The notes below the pieces were generated by a model. It ran no database searches. It worked only from the letters and a program-made list of their open reading frames with translations, and was not told the DNA's origin. Made by a program: the position numbers and the translations under genes. 64,000 bases of DNA from Tamarix chinensis (lineage: Eukaryota; Streptophyta; Magnoliopsida; Caryophyllales; Tamaricaceae). The stretch's first letter is position 1; every line of letters begins with the position of its first letter. Of this stretch, positions 47,573 to 58,990 are shown in pieces. The stretch is taken from assembly GCA_030549775.1 (NCBI GenBank), contig CM060172.1:55665942-55729941 (forward strand), read 5' to 3'.

Positions 47573-48553
47573 TGATGCATATGCTAAATAAGTTGGTGCA
47601 TGCTTAATGGAAGATGGTGACTTATGGGATAATTGACCACTAAAATTTAAAATGGAGAAAAGACATGAGAAGTATGATAATATTCGATCTGAGGTAACCA
47701 AAGATCAAACATTCACAACTGCCACTCAAAGTTTCAACACGTGAAATAAAAATTGTGAGTTTTTTCATTCAAAACAACGTTTTCACTCAATGTTGTAGAG
47801 GGGGACACAGGGAGCTCAAAAATCTTATTTTTAATTCAACAGGATAATGTGTTGTATTGTGTTGAGGCTACCCATATTTATAGTGGTAGTCATGGTCACA
47901 AAAAGTCCATTATATCCTGCCCCTTACCAACCTAGTTACATTCCAACCATTATTTTCTATCTTGTTATCTAATAGAAGCTAACAACTAGTTAGGTGAGAA
48001 CTAAAATGAGGTTAGCCCATATGTGGTATTTTAACAACCATACCATAGCATGGAGCCCCTTATATGCTGAAAATGTAGGTAATAAATAAAAGTATAAATC
48101 ACTCAATCATCCCCCATACCTAATCAATCATCTTCCATGCTTATTCAATTAAAATAATTTGATTTGTTAACTTGGCTGACTTTCTTCATCTACTCCACCA
48201 TCCACTTGTCTTCCTTTTTCTTTTTCTCTTTTTTTTTTACTTTATTTTTTGAAATCAGCCTTGTTTTTGGGTTGATTTGGCTTCTTAGGTAGCATAATAC
48301 TTGGAAATAACAATAAAATAGCTTGTTGGCCTCAGGCTTGATGTGCCACCATATTTGGTTGGGCTTGGGCTGGATATGCTTCCATAATTTGTTGTTCTTG
48401 GGCTGAACGTGCCACCATGCATGCATGGGTTGGTACGTCCACTAATTTTATCATATTTAGAGAATTAATTTTATCTAAGTTAATAATATTTTGTAGTTTC
48501 CTAACTTAGAAAAATTAATTATTGAAATATTATTATGACATGCTCCTGCATCA
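47573..48553 (-). repeat. 5' LTR of the CRM-like element
   Basis: The 981-bp LTR has intact TGATGCA and TGCATCA ends. It exceeds the 3' LTR by about 110 bp because of extra units built on 'gggctgaacgtgccaccat' variants (48270-48420). Beside it (47556-47567) a degenerate primer-binding site, TAATATCAACGC on the minus strand, can be compared with TGGTATCAGAGC. Confidence 0.85.
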
Positions 48554-49194
48554 CTAATGGTAGGTCATTATCACATATAGGAGATGGGGGAGTTAGGTTG
48601 TGCTTTTGAACTATGATGTTGATATGCTTTATGGGGATTGTGTGGGAAGTATAATAGTTAGGTGGGATATGTGCGAGTGGATATGACTACTAAAGGGAGA
48701 TTAGGGTTTCAAGAGGAATCCTTTAGGGAGGTTGTCATCGTATGTGTGAAATGAAGAAGTTAGGCTACAAAACTTTGGGGATGGATAATCATGGTAATGT
48801 ATGCATGGTTGTGGAGTTTAGGGTTAAATAAGTAGTAGAGAAGAGGTTAGGCCCATATGGGCCAGACTAGGGTTTCGAAAGGGTAACCCTAGGGGTCAAT
48901 TGTATCATATATAAGGAATGGGGGAAATGAGCTATGACCTTTGCATGAATGGGGTTCCTAAAAAGAGGTTTGTGTTTTTTGATAATTTGGGGACTCAAAT
49001 GATCATTAGGGTGCGAGGATACCTTGGACTTAGGAAATTAGGATTTCCATGAAGCTAGGATTGGCTCGGGGTCGTAGGAGGCTAAGAGTCATGTAAGGGT
49101 TTTGCATGGTTGTGTGTGAGATCTGAACAAATAAGATATGAATAAGACACTAATCACTTAAAGATTAAGATCACTTAAGTCAGGCCCAGTTGTA

Positions 49195-49660
49195 CCTTAT
49201 GTTTATATACTGGTCCATCGATTATATTAGTGGTCAGGAGTATGCTACCCTAGATTGTATTTTATTTATCAGTCCACTGGTGAAAATAATGGTCAGGAAA
49301 GTGTTGTTCTTATTTTGTATCTTATTTACCGATCTACTGGTGAGAATAGTGGGGGTCCCTAGCTCAAGTAATGAAGCCCTTAGATGATAATAATATATGG
49401 AAAGACACTAATTACTTACAATAGAACACCACGTGGTTTGGGACCAGTTGTATTATGTTTATTAGTCCACTAGTGAGAATAGTAGTTAGGAGCGTGTTGC
49501 CCTAGATTGTATTATATTTATTGATCCATTGGTGAGAATAGTATTCCGGAGCATGCTACTCTAGATTGTATTATATTTACCGATCCACCAATTAGAATAG
49601 TGGTCAGGATTGTGTTACCTTGGGTTATACTGTATTTATCAACCCACCATCGTGAGAATA
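49195..49660 (+). repeat. palindromic module array in LTR-G
   Basis: About seven modules of the subfamily form 'ccactggtgagaatagtgg' appear, with 'aggagcgtgttgccctagattgta' type spacers. The palindrome ends CCAC/GTGG are kept although the interior differs from the solo LTRs. Confidence 0.7.
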
Positions 49661-50300
49661 GTGGGAGTCCTCAAACCCATGCAGATATAACTCAAGAGAT
49701 GACTATTACTACACTAATGGCTTAAGTTCAAATAGTAACGAATGAGCTATTATAACTTGCTCATGTGCCTTTATGTCTTGTTGTAGTATTATGAATTGAT
49801 ATATTGCTACTTGACTGTATTGTTACCTTACTCAATATGTAGCATAATTATCACCTCTTTTATGGGTGCTACTCATTCCCATAAACAATATCTCCTCTTG
49901 AGTCTGTGTAGGTGATTGGCGATGCCCTAATGACTTTGCTGCTTATGATAACATAATCGGGGCAGAGTGATGCTGTAGTAACCCAGAGTTAAGGCCTAAA
50001 GAGAGTATTACCTAAATATTTGCCTTTTTAGTTTTCTCATTTAATGTTTATTCTAGTTGAATACTGTTTTGTATTTTGGTATTTTCTTGATATCAACATT
50101 TATCCTTTATTATATTATGAAACACTTTTCTTGCTGTGTTTATCATAGTTGCATTTGTTTCTACTAAGTATTGTAGTTGGTATGAGGATGGCTTAGAGCC
50201 ATAATTATACCAATTACGGTGGTAACACCCCCCTTTTTTATGGTGTATGATTTTATGTTTAAAAAAAATTTCAATGGTGATTTTCTAGGGTGTTACAAGT

Positions 50301-50317
50301 TGGTATTAGAGCGATGG
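50301..50317 (+). promoter_or_regulatory. primer-binding site of the Tekay-like element
   Basis: TGGTATTAGAGCGATGG starts three bases after the LTR end and matches the complement of the initiator-Met tRNA 3' end (TGGTATCAGAGC...) with one change in the core. It defines the 5' LTR boundary and the direction of the element. Confidence 0.85.
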
Positions 50318-50944
50318 TTCTGACAACCGCGCCTTGTTTCTAGGAAACTTGTTTACAATAATGGTTTTCTCGATTTTTAAAATGATTTTTATACCTTATA
50401 AAGTTAAAAAAAACAACAGATCTGGATCTATTGGTGAGGAAACGTAATGGATAGCTTAAGAGACCCCTAAAGGGGAGGGGGGAATGTGTGTATAGTATTT
50501 AGTGAACCAAAAGGTTGATTCAAGATGAACAGGCCTAACCCATCTCTTGTTTGGTAGCTAGTTGATTCAAGATGAATGGACGGGTTGGGCTCATTGAGGA
50601 GGCCTTTGAGGCTTTTATGGAGTTCATACAATGCAATCTTAGCTTCAACCGCCACCCTTGCCCCCACTTTATCACTAGGAAGGTGCCGGGGAGGACTGAC
50701 TCCAAAGGATCACTGTTCACCAACCTCCATTGTTTGCTGGTGAGGAGGACCCCATGATCTTGGAGGGGTGGATCTGAGACATGGTGTAGCAACCTAAGTC
50801 AATGCGACCATGCTGAGGCTACCTTGAAGTGCTTTTAAATTGATTGGTTGGCCCCACATATCAATACAAGTCCTTTTGGCACGCTTTGTTTTCACGCATG
50901 TGCTTTCTGAGAAATTTTTTAGAAAATTCATGAAACTTCCCAAG

Positions 50945-51025
50945 AGGGTTACCCATCCTAAAAATTATTCCACTGCCAGCATGCTTAACCGTGGAATTCT
51001 TAGGACAGAATCACCAAAAGGATGG
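50945..51025 (-). repeat. 5S-rRNA-like segment, left Cassandra LTR
   Basis: On the minus strand TAGGATGGGTAACCC and GGTTAAGCATGCT correspond to the plant 5S phrases TAGGATGGGTGACC and AGTTAAGCGTGCT in the right order, with the 'agaattcc' part preceding them. It is not a 5S gene: only the 3' two thirds is recognisable and it is diverged. Confidence 0.8.
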
Positions 51026-51397
51026 TATAAATGTTGATATAAGTAGCCACATGAATCCTTTATAGCACTCCGCTCAATTTAGGGTATTACGTTCACCCCT
51101 ACTCAAATAACGCAGCATCCTCATTGCATCTCAACAACTAACTATCTCAATATAGCTTATCCCAAGAATCATCCTGCTAGGTGACTAACTGGCTCATCCA
51201 AGATTAAGTCACGATCACGGTTTTACTATGATACCATTTGTAATACCCCAAGTCGATACAACTATATGGAGGCTACCTTGGAGTTCTTTTAGATTGACTG
51301 GATGGCCCCACATATCAATACAAGTCCTTTTGGTACATTTTGTCTTCACACATGTGCTTCCCAAAAAATTTTTAGAAAATTTCTAAAACTTTCTAGG

Positions 51398-51475
51398 AGA
51401 GTCACCCATGTTAAAAATTGCTCCATGACCAGCACACTTAGCTGTGGAGTTCTTAGGACGGAGTTATCAAAAGAA
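51398..51475 (-). repeat. 5S-rRNA-like segment, right Cassandra LTR
   Basis: The partner of the left copy is more diverged. The minus strand shows CATGGGTGAC and 'agctaagtgtgctgg' with 'aagaactccac'. The same position in both LTRs confirms that it belongs to the element. Confidence 0.75.
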
Positions 51476-52689
51476 TGGTATACCATATTGATTTAAGTAG
51501 CCACAACAATCCCTTCTAACACTCTATTCAATTTGTGGTATTACACATGGACCGCACCTTTGAGGTAGTACACTACCCCTGACTTGTCAGTCTAGTATCA
51601 AGGCAATCTTCCTCAAAAGTGTTGTAGATACTTGGTGGGTCAAGTGTTGTACTCGGGATGGTCCACATATGTCCTAGGAGGCTTTCAAGACTGCTATATG
51701 TGCTTGATTCTACCTAGAGAGCTTGAAAAAATGATAAGCTTAAGGAGTTTATGCAGCTCACCTAGGAAGGTATGATAGTGAGATAGTGTTAAGCCCGGTT
51801 CACCAAGCTTTTAAGGTTTACCCTAAGCATTGCAGCCAGCGAGTCAATCATGGTTTACTAGTTTGAGTATGGGCTCAATTTCATTATCCACTAGATGATG
51901 AAGGTAGTGGATTTCCATAACTTAGCCGCTCTATATAAGTGTGCTTACATTGCAGCCATCATGACTTAGGTGCATGCATCAATCTTAGGGAAGAGAAGGC
52001 TAGAGACCTAAGGTTCTAGAAGTAGGACCTAGCCTCGAGGAGGTAGACCCACTAAACATTAGTAGAGGGGTCTAATTGGGAACCATAGGCCACCAAGGGG
52101 TTTTTCCTATAGATGCTATGGTAGGAACCACCTAGGATGTGATTGTGGGAGCATAGAATTGAGTTGCAGGATTTGTGGCAGACTCGGCCATTGATCCTTC
52201 GAATGCTAGAACCAGAGGAGCTTCCATCAGCCCTCAGGATATTAGTTCCAATAGAGGGGATCCTTGATGCCATAGTAGTAGGACTACTAGTAGCATACCT
52301 ACCAAACACCACCTCAGTAGTTCCAATAGAGGGCACCTACCCCAATTGGTGCACAGAGCTAAGAGATTAAGGGAAGACCATAAGGATCTCATCCTTTTTC
52401 TAAAAAATGTGGTCAAGCCTAGAGTACTGGAGGATACTGAGGGAGCTATTAGGGAGTTCAGTTAGGTGGATGCCTGAATGTTATCAGCCAAGTAGAGGCT
52501 GATAGACAGCTAAACGTAGTTATGATTATGTTTACCATCCTTTCCCTACCAATGCATATATTGTTTGTTTTGGGTTCCTCTTTATCGTTCGTGTCTACTG
52601 TATTTTTTGCTAGGGATGACTTATCACCATCTGCTATAGTAGCTATATATGTGATGTTAACCTTGGGAGGTAGGATAGATTGCACTAGG

Positions 52690-52910
52690 CTCTACTAAAA
52701 GGTTTCCTTAGTGATAGGTGGGTAGAATTCCTAATTGACTTGGTCGAAATGGATCTATAGGACTTTGATGTCATACTAGCAATGGACATGCTCAAGAGAT
52801 ATCGTATAGTGATCGACTATGCTCAAGAGCGCGTAATGTTGCGAGGATTGGAGGGTACTAGGGTTTTATATAGGAAATATAAGCCCAAGCCCACCACAAA
52901 GGTGGTTTCT
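52690..52910 (+). pseudogene. protease region of the Tekay-like element
   Basis: The IDLVEMDL-stop-DFDVILAMDMLKRY reading followed by VIDYAQERVMLR is the C-terminal part of the Tekay/Del aspartic protease (family form DVILGMDWL). The catalytic D-S/T-G was not located. A 62-codon frame is open at 52782-52970. Confidence 0.65.
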
Positions 52911-53049
52911 ACTGTCACCCAACACTCATTGATTTGGAAGGGGAACCCGATGTACCTATGTAGTGTCTAGGAGTTAAATAAGGATTTGAGAACCTTAAGT
53001 AACACTCCTATGATTTAGAACTTCCCCAATGTTTTTGCAGAGGAGATCC

Positions 53050-53770
53050 TAGGTATGTGACCGTTATGCGAGATCAAATTTACCATTGACCTAGTCCCTA
53101 GGGCTGAATTGGTGTTAAGGCCCCCTTACAGGATGACATCAGTGGAGTTGAAAGAGTTGAAGACTAAGCTAGAGGATTTATTAGACCATGGACACATCCG
53201 ACTAAGCATGTCTCTATGGGGAGAAACTGTCATGCTCATGAAGAAGAATGATGGAAGCCTCAGTCTCTTCATTGATTACTGAATAATAAATTAGTTGATA
53301 GTCAAGAACCTGTATCCACTTCCAAGAATTAACAACCTTTTTGATTAGCTACGGGGTGCTACTATCTTCTCAAAGGTCAACCTAAGATCAAGATACCATC
53401 AGTTGTGTATTGTGGATGCTGACATTATGAAAAAGACCTTTTGAACTAGGTATGGGCATCATGAGTTCATGGTGATGCCTTTAAGGCTCATCAATGCACC
53501 TGTTGTCTTCATAGATTTGATGACAAGGATCTTTGAGCCATTCCTCGACTATTTCATAGTAGCGATCATTGAAGATATTCTAATGTACCGTCGAGGAAAG
53601 GAAGAACAAGAGTAACACCTTTGCACTATCTTATCTCTCCTTTAGGAGCACGACTTATACGCTAAGCTATCCAAGTGTGGGTTTTGGCTTCCTAAAGTGG
53701 CTTTTATGGGGCACACAGTATCAGTTGTGGGAGTCACAGTAGACCTAGCAAAGATGGTATAAGTTAGAGA
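53050..53770 (+). pseudogene. reverse transcriptase of the Tekay-like element
   Basis: The visible order is RAELVLRPPYRM, LKTKLEDLLDHGHIR, MKKNDGSLSLFIDY, KNLYPLPRINNLFD and the box AIIEDILMY. The family box is FIDDIL, so the first catalytic Asp is Glu. Stops appear at intervals. PLPRIDDLFD-type wording and the position after a VILGMDWL-type protease place it in the Tekay/Del lineage. Confidence 0.8.
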
Positions 53771-53919
53771 ATGGTAGTCCCAATGGCTGTGTTAAAGGTT
53801 TGTAGCTTTTTAGGTCTGGTTAGGTATTAGAGATGCTTCACACAGACTTTCTTAAGGATTGCCCATCCTTTGACGGATATATTGAAGAAAACTACGAGGT
53901 TTCACTAGGATGAGACTTG

Positions 53920-54426
53920 AAGGGGCATTCCAAAAATTGAATAAACATCTGATTACAACACTTATCCTAACTTTGCTAGCAAGATTTGAGGGATTTGAAG
54001 TTTACCATGACTCATTCAAGTATGGGTTAGGGTTTTTATTTGATGTAGTATAGTAGGGTGGTTATTTACACCTCTTCTCGGTAGAAGTGGCGCGAATAGA
54101 ACTACTCAAATCATGACCTGGAATTAGTCATGGTAGTTTTTGCATTGAAGATATGGAGGCACTACCTATATGGGAGTAGCTACAGATTCTTTTGTGACCA
54201 CAAGAGCCTTAAATACATATTCACTCAGAAGGAGTTGAACATGAGGAAAAGGGGGTGGTTAGCACTGGTAAAGGTCTACGACATCAAATTGACTTACCAC
54301 GAGAGTAAGGCCAACGTGGTCGAAGATGCTTTAAGTCTGAAGGCTTCACACTCTGTGAACTCTAGCATGGCAGCTAACCGGTTGCTGGAGGAGCTCAATG
54401 AAATGGAAGTAGAGCTGATCCAGTAG
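53920..54426 (+). pseudogene. RNase H of the Tekay-like element
   Basis: The 98-codon frame from 54130 reads [27 protein letters not shown] and [19 protein letters not shown], all standard RNase H landmarks. The upstream part is broken. A short linker leads to integrase. Confidence 0.8.
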
Positions 54427-54439
54427 GGTGATCTCGAGG

Positions 54440-54768
54440 TCCGCATGAGCACCTTGATGATTGCCCCAACATTGTTTGAGGATATCTGTAACTGATAGCC
54501 TAGAGATGTTAAACTTGAGAGGATACGATAGAAGATACAGAAAGTTCGAGCCGAAGGGTTCTAGATGCACGAAGATGGTAGCATTCGCTATGGTCGTTGA
54601 TGTGTACTACAAGGTTGTAGGAATACATTGAGGGTATGGTCTTATGGCTTCTTGCATGGGTTGAGAGTTAGGACTATCCGTAGGTTCACCTAACATCTTT
54701 TGATCCAAACGATTATAAACTCTTATTCTCTTATGTATTCTTTTTCATTAGATTTTGTAACCACTGAC
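54440..54768 (+). pseudogene. truncated start of integrase, Tekay-like element
   Basis: Readings such as FMHEDGSIRY (about 54560-54595) fit the region just before the integrase zinc finger. The zinc finger and core are absent. The sequence stops at LTR-J (54769). Either LTR-J inserted here and the rest lies beyond 64000, or an internal deletion brought the 3' LTR here. Confidence 0.55.
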
Positions 54769-55364
54769 TGTAATACCCCAAAACGTTATTTTAGGATTTA
54801 AGAATAAAATAAGGAATTGTTGAATAAGATTTAATTATATATACCATTTTTAGTATAATAATAATAATAGTAATAATAATGATAATAATAATAATAATAA
54901 TAGAAGAAGAAGAAAAATGATGTAGGGACATAATTAGTGGAGACTAAATTTATTAACTAACCTAAGATAAATTATAAATAAATTATGATAATTTCTAAAT
55001 TAATAAAAAATAATTTATCATCATCATCATCATCATCATCATCTCTACAACTTCTAAAATTTCAAAACACCATACCACCCTTTTTTTCGTTTTTTCTTTT
55101 TCCCTTTTCTTCCCTCTTTTTCTTTCTTTTCCTTCTTCTTTTCTTCCTTTTCCTTCTTTCTTCTTTTTCCCCCCTCCTTTGGTTGGCTGGGTTATGCTTA
55201 GTGGTAGTCCAAAGCACCCTCCCCCTCTTTTATTTCCCTTTCTCCCTTCCCCAACCCAATTCTTTTTTCTTTCCTTCCCCCTAATCAACTCAATTCGTGC
55301 CTAACCCCCTTTCCCTTTCTCTCCCTCTCTTTTTCCCTTCTTTCCCTTTTTGCCCCTACCTTCT
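54769..55364 (+). mobile_element. LTR-J, first 596 bp of a plus-strand long LTR
   Basis: It starts TGTAATACCCC after CTGAC, has an (AAT)n run (54855-54902), an ATC run (55018-55042) and a CT-rich tract. It shares 'aacctaagataaattata..taaatt.tgataattt' with the start of LTR-G but differs elsewhere, so it is the same broad subfamily. LTR-K interrupts it at 55365. Confidence 0.7.
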
Positions 55365-56469
55365 TGAAATACCCCAAAACTTTAATTTAAAGAATTCTGG
55401 TAAATTAAGGATTTATTAGGGATATTAATTAAATAAATTATTTTATTAAAATAAAAGGAAGTAATCAGGGCAAATCAAGAGGAAATTTATAAATAATTTA
55501 ATTAAAAAAATTAGGGTGTTTTGCTAATTAAAATGAAATTTATGAAAAACTTTTCAAAAATCCTAAATTAGCCTAAAAAGAAAATTTAATTATTATTTTA
55601 TTAAAATATTATTGTTAAATATCCCAAAATACCAAAATATTCTAAATACCTCAACCCACCTATTTTCCTTTTTTTCCTTTTTCCCTCTTTTCTTTTCTTT
55701 TTCTTCTTTTCCTCTTCCTTCTTTTCTTTCTCCTTCCCTCCCCCAACTTGGGCCAGCCCAACCCTGTGGCCCAATCTCCTTCCCTTCCTCCTACGTGGCT
55801 GTAACACCCCCAAATATACTACTGAAAAATTTTGTTTAAATCCAAAGGTTTAGCGGAAGCGAAAGAATTAAAACCGTAAACTTGGGGGTATTACCGCCAC
55901 ACTTAGTACCAGACCGGTTCACTCCTACCGTTCCGATACTAAGTGCTAAGGCTAAACAAAACAATCATTAAGTAAGAATCATCAAAGCATAGGTACGTAG
56001 TTAACATAGGTCATTCACGAAAACACGAGTCAACAACAGTTAGAATATCGTTTAGGAATACAACTTAAGAGTACGGTTTCAAAACAAGAAGCGTAGTACA
56101 AAATATAGCTAAATAAAACAGATCCCAAGGGACCAATATCCGGATCGCCTACTCACTCAAGCCAAGCCTTCCACCCCACAATTAGTAACCGATCAAACCT
56201 GCATAGGAGGTCTGCTCTCCACCATTAGTGGATCATCAAAGGACCCATTCAATCAAGGTAGTATCAGTACGGGTCCAATACTGAGTAAGGGCGCAGGTGC
56301 GTTAAGGCCAAGCATACAATAATACCACATAGTCACATAGCACAATCATATAAGTCGTGCGTTAACCCGCAAGATCAGGTCTGAATACTTTCTGGTGACT
56401 TATTCTTTATTCTGATTAATGATAATAAGTCCATTTCACACATTCTTCAATAGTCCATGTGAGCACAGG

Positions 56470-56790
56470 AGCCCTACTATTATAGACGGTGGACCGGAAA
56501 TAAAAACACAGGGCAAGACGCCTCTGACCACTATTCTTACCGGTGGACCGGACTGGCCCCGCCTCACATGATGTTTCACTGTAAGTACTTAGTGTTTTTC
56601 CCGTGGTTTAACTTATTACTTTGGGTCTATCGAGCCGAGGCCCCCACTATTATAGCCGGTGGACCGGAAATAAACACACAGGGCAGAACGCCTCTGACCA
56701 CTATTATAGCCGGTGGACCAGAAATAAACACCCAGGGCAGAACGCCTCTGTCCACTATTCGAACCGGTGGACCGGACTGGGTATGGCTCA
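56470..56790 (-). repeat. palindromic module array in LTR-L
   Basis: Five modules of the CCACTATTATAGCCGGTGG form are followed by ACCGGA half-sites. The spacer 'gatgtttcactgtaagtact' between the second and third modules is the complement of the 'cttacagtgga' spacer in other copies. Confidence 0.85.
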
Positions 56791-58057
56791 ACAGTCTTTC
56801 GCTTTACGTAATTAATCTCTTATCCGTGTCTTATTGAATCACATCACACCCTTGACATGCATGCGGATAATACCCTACTACTTCCCCCTCCAAAGGGATG
56901 TCCCACATTTTGAGACCCGTACCTCTTCTCACACCCGACATCCATCCCTCGTAGACTTACGCATAGTGGCATAGAGTAAGGCACAATCTCCAAGAATACA
57001 TGCCATCCCCAGACACATGTTATCGACTCCGCATGTCCTCATCCCTCTAGGGTTCCTCCTCGGAGACCCTAATCGGACCTATGTGGCCCAACTCTTCCTT
57101 ACTTACCCAAACGTTACTTTGTTCTCTATCTCGCACCTCATTTTTAGTAGGAAATTCCTCAAATGTATTACTTTATCTCCCAAGTTCACGCGTGCCCGAC
57201 AAAACCCTAGTTGGCCACCTAAAACCCTAGCACTTCACTTCCTCAATAAGTAACCTCCCTCTTTCACCCCAAATCTCTCCTCTCCTTTAGAAACCCATAC
57301 TCATCCTTTATATAAGTGAATTCTCACTCTCAACCCCATACTCCATCCTTCCTTGATCATTTTTACCCTTGTACCCTTTAAATTCCTCATTTTCTCCCAA
57401 CACCCTAATTAGGTCCCTTAGACACCTTTACATTGACCCACGTAAAATTTTGCACCTAAGTCTCCAATGGACCCATGACTTTGATATTTTCTTATTTACT
57501 TCCTAAATCAACCTTCCCCATGTACGATTCATCCCCATGTAGAATCTAAATACTCCATGCAGACTTTAAATACTCCATGCAGACTCCCCAACACCCACTT
57601 ACACACAAAACCCTAATAAGGTCTCTTATGCACCAACTTACGTACTATTTTTCATACTAAGTCCCCAATCATTCCAAGACTCTCCCAAGCTCTTACTTAC
57701 AACCCAAATCAACTTTTCACACGTAAGGATCATGCCCATGCAAGGTCTAGTCCCCCCATGCAAACTTCCCAAATGACCACTTCCCCGTTGTTCTTTTATT
57801 ATCATTTCATGCTACCCAAAACCCTAGCATGCATGTCTTAGAGGGCCATAACAAGTCACACCATCAACATCAACATCAAACATGGGACATGTCATACATG
57901 TATAATATAAGGCACACATAACATATCTCATGATCCACGCAGCGCTACACAAAATAGGTTATTCATAACACGTGCATAATACACATCAACATGGCATGCT
58001 CATCATTCATCCACACATTACATCACACATAGCACAAGGCCATAGCTTCGTCCTTAC

Positions 58058-58101
58058 CTAGGTAGGCTCCTCTAGCTCCTTAGGGCTTGGATCGGGGTCA
58101 C
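58058..58101 (-). other. shortened splice-bounded segment in LTR-L
   Basis: On the minus strand it is preceded by TTGTCATAG and followed by GTAAGGAC. It is 44 nt, 18 nt shorter than the 62-nt form. The lost part includes half of the GGAGC..GCTCC palindrome. Both border motifs are kept. Confidence 0.4.
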
Positions 58102-58329
58102 CTATGACAAGGGGAAAAAGATAAGTATTAATTTCCCTTATAAATACTATCAACCCTTATTCTAGTTTAAGGTTAGGGTTTTTATTACTAAAAAGGGTAT
58201 TATATAAAAACTAGGGTATTTACCTTAGAATTAGTATACTAAATATTAGTAGTCAAAATATGTTTATTTTTAATACCTATTGTTACAATTATATTATTAG
58301 ACCCATTATCCCTATTCTTATAATAATAA

Positions 58330-58990
58330 TGTTCATGCTAACTATAGAAAAATAGTGATAATAATAATAATAATAAAACTAATAATAGTGACACTAATGT
58401 TTATAGTGAGAGAAACCCTAACGTTTTTAAGGCTAAGTCTAATAATAGTGTTAGGGTTAAGATAATAATATACTAATTACAATACCAACAAGTAAAATAT
58501 TCTAAAAGATGATAATGATAAAAGTTGTATATTTTTGAATAGTAATAATATAAGGGTTTCAATGTTTTTGGTCACAATAATAGGAATAATAATAATGATA
58601 GTAAAGATAAGGACAATAATAAACCATGGCTAGCGTTAGTATTATTAGTAAAAATAATAGTGAGGTTAATAGTGGCAATAATAGTAAATGAGGGAAGTCT
58701 TAATCACATTAACCCTAGAGTCTTAGACCATTGTTAATGATAATAGTATTATTGGTTAGGAAAATCATAAGGTTAGGTTAAGTAATAGTAATAATAGTAA
58801 TGATAATAATAATAATAACAAAGGAGGTAACTACATTAACACTAAGTTGTTAGTAATAATAATAATGATAATATCATTAGCAGTAGTAATAGAATAATGA
58901 TAATAATAATAATAATACTAATAATGATAATAATAGTAATAATAATAATAGTAATGAAAGTAATAATAATAATGATAATATTAAGTATAA
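58330..58990. repeat. AAT/ATT island in LTR-L
   Basis: Interrupted AAT runs with 'aatagtaataataa' and 'gataataatagt' variants are more degenerate than in LTR-I. The island has the same slot between donor-like and acceptor-like sites. Confidence 0.85.

Larger units (their letters stand above)
37278..48553 (-). mobile_element. CRM-like Ty3/gypsy retrotransposon, complete ends, decayed coding
   Basis: The two LTRs (37278-38142 and 47573-48553) have ends TGATGCA...TGCATCA, and a perfect CTAAT duplication flanks the whole (37273-37277 and 48554-48558). Minus-strand order is 5' LTR, gag with zinc knuckle, protease, RT, RNase H, integrase, 3' LTR. Removing LTR-I gives about 6.4 kb. The gag shape (WW-containing block followed by a Lys-rich linker) and the integrase C-terminal RSDGPF segment resemble CRM-type chromoviruses. 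No chromodomain was seen, so the lineage is tentative. It sits in LTR-G. Confidence 0.85.
31052..50297 (+). mobile_element. LTR-G, 5' LTR of the Tekay-like element (interrupted)
   Basis: Removing LTR-H and the CRM-like element with one copy of each duplication leaves about 3.87 kb (31052-31579, 35676-37277, 48559-50297 plus duplications). It contains an (AAT) run (31111-31164), a CT/GC block, a TATA box (35827-35835), ATT/ATC repeats (36446-36535), a degenerate mini-exon (36617-36672, acceptor GTTCAG, donor decayed to ATAAGG), palindromic modules (49195-49660) and an acceptor-like GTGTAG (about 49911). It links the solo LTRs of this window to a gypsy parent. Confidence 0.75.
50785..51545 (-). 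mobile_element. Cassandra TRIM retrotransposon
   Basis: Two 307-bp LTRs (50785-51091 and 51239-51545) flank a 147-bp internal domain without coding capacity. CATGG flanks both sides (50780-50784 and 51546-51550). Minus-strand features are a tRNA-iMet primer-binding site (TGGTATCATAG, 51226-51236) and a polypurine tract GAGTAGGGGTGAA (51092-51104). Both LTRs hold 5S-rRNA-like sequence on the minus strand, the defining trait of Cassandra. Such elements depend on enzymes supplied by other retroelements. Confidence 0.92.
50560..52500 (+). pseudogene. gag of the Tekay-like element, split by Cassandra
   Basis: The N-terminal capsid phrase FAGEEDPMILEGWI precedes the Cassandra insertion at 50785 and continues as DRTFEVVHYP from 51550. 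Later the LKEFMQLT..GMIV and FEYGLNFII stretches (about 51730-51910) match the end of the gypsy capsid block. Stops are frequent. The zinc-knuckle region was not identified with confidence. Confidence 0.6.
31052..54768 (+). mobile_element. Tekay/Del-like Ty3/gypsy retrotransposon, decayed and multiply interrupted
   Basis: The 5' LTR starts TGTAATATCCC at 31052 and ends GGGTGTTACA at 50297. Three bases later a tRNA-iMet primer-binding site starts. Gag, protease, RT, RNase H and the start of integrase follow in order to about 54700. Reading frames are broken throughout. Insertions inside it are LTR-H (31580-35670), a CRM-like element (37278-48553), a Cassandra TRIM (50785-51545) and, at 54769, LTR-J. 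Lineage follows from the RT/protease motifs and the multi-kilobase LTR. No 3' LTR with polypurine tract is in view, unless LTR-J is that LTR after an internal deletion. Confidence 0.8.

Noticed and set aside
50945..51025. A genuine 5S rRNA gene
   Set aside because: Only part of 5S is recognisable, it is diverged, and it is repeated at the same place in both Cassandra LTRs.
54769..55364. LTR-J as the certain 3' LTR of the Tekay-like element
   Set aside because: It shares only a block with LTR-G, no polypurine tract precedes it, and integrase is missing. An independent insertion is at least as likely.
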